NCBI GenBank assembly: GCA_029260765.1
Contig: JAJDCP010000077.1
Location: forward strand, 1 to 64,000
Reading direction: 5' to 3'
Length of the DNA stretch: 64,000 bases
DNA from: Planctomycetota bacterium
GTDB taxonomy: Bacteria > Planctomycetota > J058 > JAJDCP01
Shown: positions 61,201 to 64,000 of the stretch, in pieces
How the letters are laid out: every line of letters begins with the position of its first letter
How positions within the stretch are numbered: position 1 is the stretch's first letter
Program-made: the position numbers and the translations under genes
Notes under the pieces: model-generated
Databases searched by the model: none
Told to the model about the DNA's origin: nothing
What the model saw: the letters and a program-made list of their open reading frames with translations, nothing else

Positions 61201-61721
61201 CGATGTCGCTGTCGTTCGGGTTGGCGTTTGCGACGGTGCTGACCCTGTTCGCCATCCCCTGTCTGTACCTGGTCGTCGAGGACATCAAGACGCTGCAGGG
61301 CGTCGGTCCCGAGCTCGAACCGGAGGTCGATGCCGAGCCCGCCGAACCCCCGCTGCGCAGCGCGGCAGCCCGGGCTGTCTTTGAAGAGTCGGCCCCTGCC
61401 TTGGAGGTCGCCCCGGAGGCGGCGGTCTCGCTGCAGGCACTGGCGGGGGCCGCCTCGGCAAGTACGTCGGAGGAGTCGCAGGAGGCGGCGGCAGCCTTTG
61501 CCTTGCCGGAGCGGCCAGAATCGCTCTCGGCGCCGCTGCAGGAGCCTGTTTCACCGCACTCCAGTCAGGAACCGTGGGACAAGCCCGTCACGCGCAAGCA
61601 GCGCATGGTCTGTCCCGGCTGCGGCGCGAAGGTTCGCTTCAGCGCACATCGTCAGGGCTCGCGGGTGCGGCATACATGTGGGAAGAAGTTCTATCTGCGG
61701 GTCAGCGGGGCGGCAGGCTGA
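58239..61721 (+). CDS. RND-family efflux permease with C-terminal zinc-ribbon-like tail
   Basis: The protein has 1,160 residues. The RND inner-membrane pump has two blocks of transmembrane helices flanking large periplasmic loops; conserved parts include FPNTTPNAIRV near the start, DDAIVIGENT, and the second-half GIVVNDSLILVDFIN. Drug or lipid export by proton antiport is the family function. After the last span the chain has a Pro/Glu/Ala-rich linker and ends in CPGCGAKVRF...HTCGKKF (about 1122-1150), similar to MJ0042-type zinc ribbons, which is unusual for RND pumps. It starts at GTG 58239, 1 base after the crotonase stop. No membrane-fusion or outer-membrane partner is present. It is probably the exporter of the cluster product. 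Confidence 0.9.
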   Translation: MRLPAFSLKNPVLAQLMLWGIVLFGAVAALSMRRELFPNTTPNAIRVSAEFPGASPVEVETLVILPLEEVLQRVLGVETMRSEAQESFASIHLTLERGEDPADVLREVDAELENVNGLPDAVLREGVKSRYIAPRLPIISVSLFGDAGLDALRRAAERLEDDLLRDSLTSQTEVLGIPEREVSIELDPRRLEELGLLPLDVARIISADNRDEPAGIIRSQTGETLVRNLGRRERLEDLAELAVVSTAAGGVVQLGDIAEINVVWVEPRVTGRFNGQPAARVVVYDSGKRDVIALAARVREIVAAQPQSEAVQFEIHGDLSRYVNERIELMTRNGIYGLGLVFVCLALFLSLRLSFWVSVGIPVSFLGTLIVMSLAGLTLNLISLFGLIVVLGMIVDDAIVIGENTFRHFENGVPAREAALRGASEVAWPVTAAVLTSIAAFLPMMMIEGRFGEVIRPLPLVVSVALLVSLVEALVLLPAHLAGSLEHKRPGRQAKNWLHARLDGLSNLVLRHLFGPLLRRLLRFRYLTVTALFCAALFSVVVAVYLIPFHLSSETEAEALFCQLELPVGEPLARTEATVRAVEQLCREQVPECLHIFSLAGVKIRPNSIASAASVTRGTQYGQVFIELRSAESRARSSSAILTQLRELTAGIPELKNAVWDATTGSPTGPDVEIEVRGAEPQLSRDVLRLKGFLQSHDGVHGVKTDDAPGKAELRLSLLPYGRAVGLTVQSLSEQTRGAIHGLVASTFYEAHGQIDIVVRYVGSSLESVGQLEKLYIFTPSGAQVPLSSVARVSQTRGQGVLNRVDRKRAVTCFASVDRKRTTSVKVVESVLAAVELRGIDLRIRGEQYETQKSMGSLGIVVLLACALIYAILAAVFKSYLQPVIVMAAIPLALIGIVIGHLVLDMEISLMSLTGVVALCGIVVNDSLILVDFINETRGTGRSLIDDVVLAAATRVRPILLTSLTTIAGLAPLMLESSFQARFIIPMAMSLSFGLAFATVLTLFAIPCLYLVVEDIKTLQGVGPELEPEVDAEPAEPPLRSAAARAVFEESAPALEVAPEAAVSLQALAGAASASTSEESQEAAAAFALPERPESLSAPLQEPVSPHSSQEPWDKPVTRKQRMVCPGCGAKVRFSAHRQGSRVRHTCGKKFYLRVSGAAG

Positions 61722-61728
61722 TTCCGCG

Positions 61729-63603
61729 CTACTTCTCCAGCAGCTCCACGACCTCGTCCGCATCCTGCTGTGCGCCCGTCCGGTCGCCTGCAGCGGTGCG
61801 CAGGGCGCTGCGGCAGGCGAGTGCCAGAGCGAGCTCACGCCGCGCATTGGGTGCGCCGGGGAAGGCGCGCAGGAACGCGCGCCCGCTGTCGATCGCTCCC
61901 TGGCAGAAGCTCTGCGCAGCCTCCCGATCAGCGCCGGGCGGCCAGCGCTGCAGCCCCGGCGCGAGCAACAGACCTCCTTGAAGAAGGCCCGCGGCCGCCT
62001 CGCGGGTGCCGAGCTGGCGCAAGGTGCTGCTGAGGCGGAAGACCAGGAACAGGACATCCCAGGCTGCCGCGGCCCGGTCGCTGCGCCGGGCGTAGGCTTG
62101 TTGCCGCAGCTGGAGGCTTTGGACGTAGGCCTGCTTCGCCCGTTCGAGCTCGTTGGCCTGGCGGTGGGCTTCGCCCGCGTCCAGCCAGGGGTCGATGAAC
62201 AGCTCCCAGCTGCGTGTGACTCCTCCCAGCTGCAGCAGCACGGCGTGGCGGCCCGGTGCCAGGACGCGTTCGAGGGAGAAGGAACCGTGTTCGTCGAGGG
62301 GCAGCGTGCGGCCGGCCAGCCGGATCTCGTGTAGCTCGGCGGCATCACGGCCTCCCACCCGTCCGCGCAGCACAACCGTCAACGACGCATCCGGACAGGG
62401 CAACAGGCTGCTGGGAGCCGGCTCCAGCGCGAAGGCCTCGGCTTCGAAAGGCTCGCCCCAGAGAGCGCGTTGCCAGCTGTGCCAGCGTGGATCCTGCTCC
62501 GGAGGGAGCCACACCAGCACGCCGGCCAGGATCGCGAACAGCAAGAGCAGCAGCGGCCAGCGGAAGCGCACGGGGCGCGCAGCTGGACGCCGCACGGGGG
62601 GAGGGCTGGGCAGGCGCAGCCCGGCGGGTTGTGTCGGCGTGTGGTGCGGTGCACTTGCCAGGGCTGCAGCCGACACAAAGCCGGGCAAGAAGGCCTCGAG
62701 CGCGGACGCGAGCTCACCGCCATGCGCGAAACGCTCTTCGGGGTCTTTGGCGAGCAGCCGGGCAATCAGCTGCGCCATTTCGGCAGCGATGTCCGGCCGC
62801 AACGCCCGAAGGTCCGGAGGAGGCTGGAACAGGTGCTGCTCGATGTAGTTGCAGGTCCCAGGCCCGGCAAAGGGCGGCCGCCCCGTCAAGAGCTCGAACA
62901 ACGTGCAGCCCAGCGCGTAGAGGTCTGAGCGGTGGTCGGCCAGACGTCCATCGCGGCACTGTTCGGGGGCCATGTACTTGGCCGTCCCGATCAATGCGCC
63001 GCCCTGGGTGAGCGTCGCGGTATTGCGGCAACGCGCGACGCCGAAGTCGGCGATCCTCAGCACTCCGTCTTTGCCCAGCAGCAGATTGTCGGGTTTGATG
63101 TCACGGTGGACGATGCCCCGCCGTGCCACCGCGACCAGACCGAGTGCGGCCTGGTGGATCAGCCGCGCCGCCTCGATCTGGCCCAGCCGTCCCCGCTCGC
63201 GCAGCAATTGGCGCAACGACCCCCCCTCGATGTAGGCCATCGCGATGCAGTACAGACCGCGCTCACAGAACATGTCGTACACGGGCACGACCGCGGGATG
63301 TTCGAGATCCGCAACCGCACGCGCCTCACGACGGAAGCGTTCGACCATCTCGGGGTCGTTGGCGAAGTCGTTGGGGAGCACCTTCAGGGCGACCTTGCGC
63401 TGCATGCGCGCGTGGGTGGCGAGAAAGACGCTTCCCATGCCACCGGCGCCCAGGAAGCTCTCGATCCGGTAGCCTCGCAGGGTCTGCCCCAGCAGAGCCT
63501 CCAGCGGCAGCGGTTGCATGGGCAGGCCGGTGAGGTCGGCGTCGCAATCCGCGCAGCGCACGCTCTTCGCCGCTTGTTCGCGAGCACAGACGGGGCACAG
63601 CAC
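61729..63603 (-). CDS. Zinc-ribbon Ser/Thr protein kinase with transmembrane helix
   Basis: The protein has 624 residues. An N-terminal zinc ribbon (CPVC, CADC) is followed by a complete kinase: GAGGMGSVF, HRDIKPDN near 164, DFG and KYMAPEQ. A Pro/Arg-rich linker leads to a membrane helix (about 345-355) and a C-terminal extracytoplasmic region of about 260 residues: a beta-rich part, then TPR-like helices (QANELERAKQAYVQSLQLRQQAY). It shares its plan with the kinase at 234-3800. It starts at GTG 63603 after GGAG. It is convergent with the RND gene (7 bp). An FGE-family gene lies upstream on the same strand. Confidence 0.9.
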   Translation of the reverse strand: MLCPVCAREQAAKSVRCADCDADLTGLPMQPLPLEALLGQTLRGYRIESFLGAGGMGSVFLATHARMQRKVALKVLPNDFANDPEMVERFRREARAVADLEHPAVVPVYDMFCERGLYCIAMAYIEGGSLRQLLRERGRLGQIEAARLIHQAALGLVAVARRGIVHRDIKPDNLLLGKDGVLRIADFGVARCRNTATLTQGGALIGTAKYMAPEQCRDGRLADHRSDLYALGCTLFELLTGRPPFAGPGTCNYIEQHLFQPPPDLRALRPDIAAEMAQLIARLLAKDPEERFAHGGELASALEAFLPGFVSAAALASAPHHTPTQPAGLRLPSPPPVRRPAARPVRFRWPLLLLLFAILAGVLVWLPPEQDPRWHSWQRALWGEPFEAEAFALEPAPSSLLPCPDASLTVVLRGRVGGRDAAELHEIRLAGRTLPLDEHGSFSLERVLAPGRHAVLLQLGGVTRSWELFIDPWLDAGEAHRQANELERAKQAYVQSLQLRQQAYARRSDRAAAAWDVLFLVFRLSSTLRQLGTREAAAGLLQGGLLLAPGLQRWPPGADREAAQSFCQGAIDSGRAFLRAFPGAPNARRELALALACRSALRTAAGDRTGAQQDADEVVELLEK

Positions 63604-63702
63604 GTGTGGGCTCCGTGGGTGCAGGGGAGTGTAGTTTCTCGTCAGTGTCAGAGGAATGCAAGCGCCTCGCGATCAGCGCAAGGCGGGCTGCCTGCCCTGC
63701 CC

Positions 63703-64000
63703 TCAAGGCGAGCCGAGAACTCTCGGCAGGGGCTGCACCGGCCGGAAACCCAGGTCGTTCTTGCAGAACTCAGGTTCGAGCCGTGCCCGGAAAGCACTGC
63801 GGCAGAGCACGGCGGGCACCTGCCAGCTACCGCCGCGTTTGGAGCGCCGTCGCTGGGCGTCCTGCTCGCCGCGTTCGCTGTGGGTGCCTGGCTGGTAGGT
63901 GTACCAATCGTTGCACCACTCCCAGACGTTGCCATGCATATCATAGAGACCCCAGGGATTGGGCGGGAATTTGTGTACCGGTGTGGGTCCTCGCGTGCTG
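63703..64000 (-). CDS. Formylglycine-generating-enzyme (SUMF1) family protein, N-terminal part outside the window
   Basis: The last 98 codons of a gene that runs beyond the window edge. Visible FGE-sulfatase family motifs are PNPWGLYDMHGNVWEWC, RGGSW, CRSAFR and DLGFRPV. The family includes formylglycine-generating enzymes and related proteins, often fused or linked to Ser/Thr kinases. The copper-binding Cys pair of true formylglycine enzymes cannot be judged from this fragment. It is followed by the kinase gene 99 bp downstream, possibly co-transcribed. Confidence 0.85.
   Translation of the reverse strand, partial: STRGPTPVHKFPPNPWGLYDMHGNVWEWCNDWYTYQPGTHSERGEQDAQRRRSKRGGSWQVPAVLCRSAFRARLEPEFCKNDLGFRPVQPLPRVLGSP

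Overview
The window is a high-GC Gram-negative bacterial chromosome segment with strongly G/C-biased third codon positions. No rRNA, tRNA, CRISPR array, integrase or intact insertion sequence was seen. Several traits point to a bacterium with a large regulatory genome of the Myxococcota/Planctomycetota kind: four Hanks-type Ser/Thr kinases plus an FHA-pseudokinase, two sigma-54 activators (one with an FHA-like module), a formylglycine-generating-enzyme (FGE) homologue, a PEP-CTERM protein and a 12-kb PKS/NRPS gene. The phylum cannot be settled from this sequence.

Left part (1-24 kb). A zinc-ribbon Ser/Thr kinase with TPR tail (minus) diverges from an FHA-pseudokinase, an adenosine deaminase and a GAF/PAS sigma-54 activator with a 43-codon overlapping ORF (plus). 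A minus-strand block then carries a CPA1 cation/proton antiporter, a small TrkA/YjbQ-like membrane protein, a SpoIIE-type phosphatase, glutamate dehydrogenase and a DEP-fused flavin disulfide oxidoreductase. After a non-coding stretch with a hairpin repeat and low-complexity DNA come a DUF309 protein, a hybrid histidine kinase, and a CPA2 antiporter fused to RCK and PTS-EIIA domains. The antiporter diverges from an XRE regulator that also carries a PTS-EIIA domain, with two operator-like repeats between them. A PEP-CTERM protein and a DoxX protein follow.

Middle (24.3-27.7 kb). This holds the most novel-looking locus. Two tandem 16-residue peptide genes, MKRKTHVTAGGYTWSG and MKRKTHVTAGGYSWTG, lie in a 114-bp-period duplication with their own ribosome binding sites. 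A near-consensus -24/-12 sigma-54 promoter stands just upstream. The locus diverges from a sigma-54 activator that has an intact GAFTGA loop and a C-terminal FHA-like module. A candidate enhancer dyad lies about 113 bp upstream of the predicted transcription start.

Right of this (27.7-43.7 kb) are a kinase-TPR protein (minus) and then plus-strand genes: a methyltransferase, a TPR-like protein and a membrane protein. A tight operon follows, made of an asparaginase-II homologue, a LigB-type extradiol dioxygenase pair (one subunit with metal ligands, one without) and a DUF2505 protein, then a kinase/pentapeptide/PP2C-like/beta-propeller protein. A 34-residue basic protein and a PLP-dependent gamma-lyase end this section.

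Biosynthetic cluster (44-61.7 kb). One 3,973-residue protein reads FAAL-ACP, KS-AT-KR-ACP, C-A-PCP, C and a terminal domain like acyl-ACP reductase. It is followed with overlapping or near-zero spacing by a beta-decarboxylating dehydrogenase, a crotonase and an RND exporter that ends in a zinc-ribbon-like tail. The inferred product is a beta-hydroxyacyl amino acid lipopeptide, possibly released reductively and exported. A last zinc-ribbon kinase (minus) and the C-terminal part of an FGE-family gene close the window.
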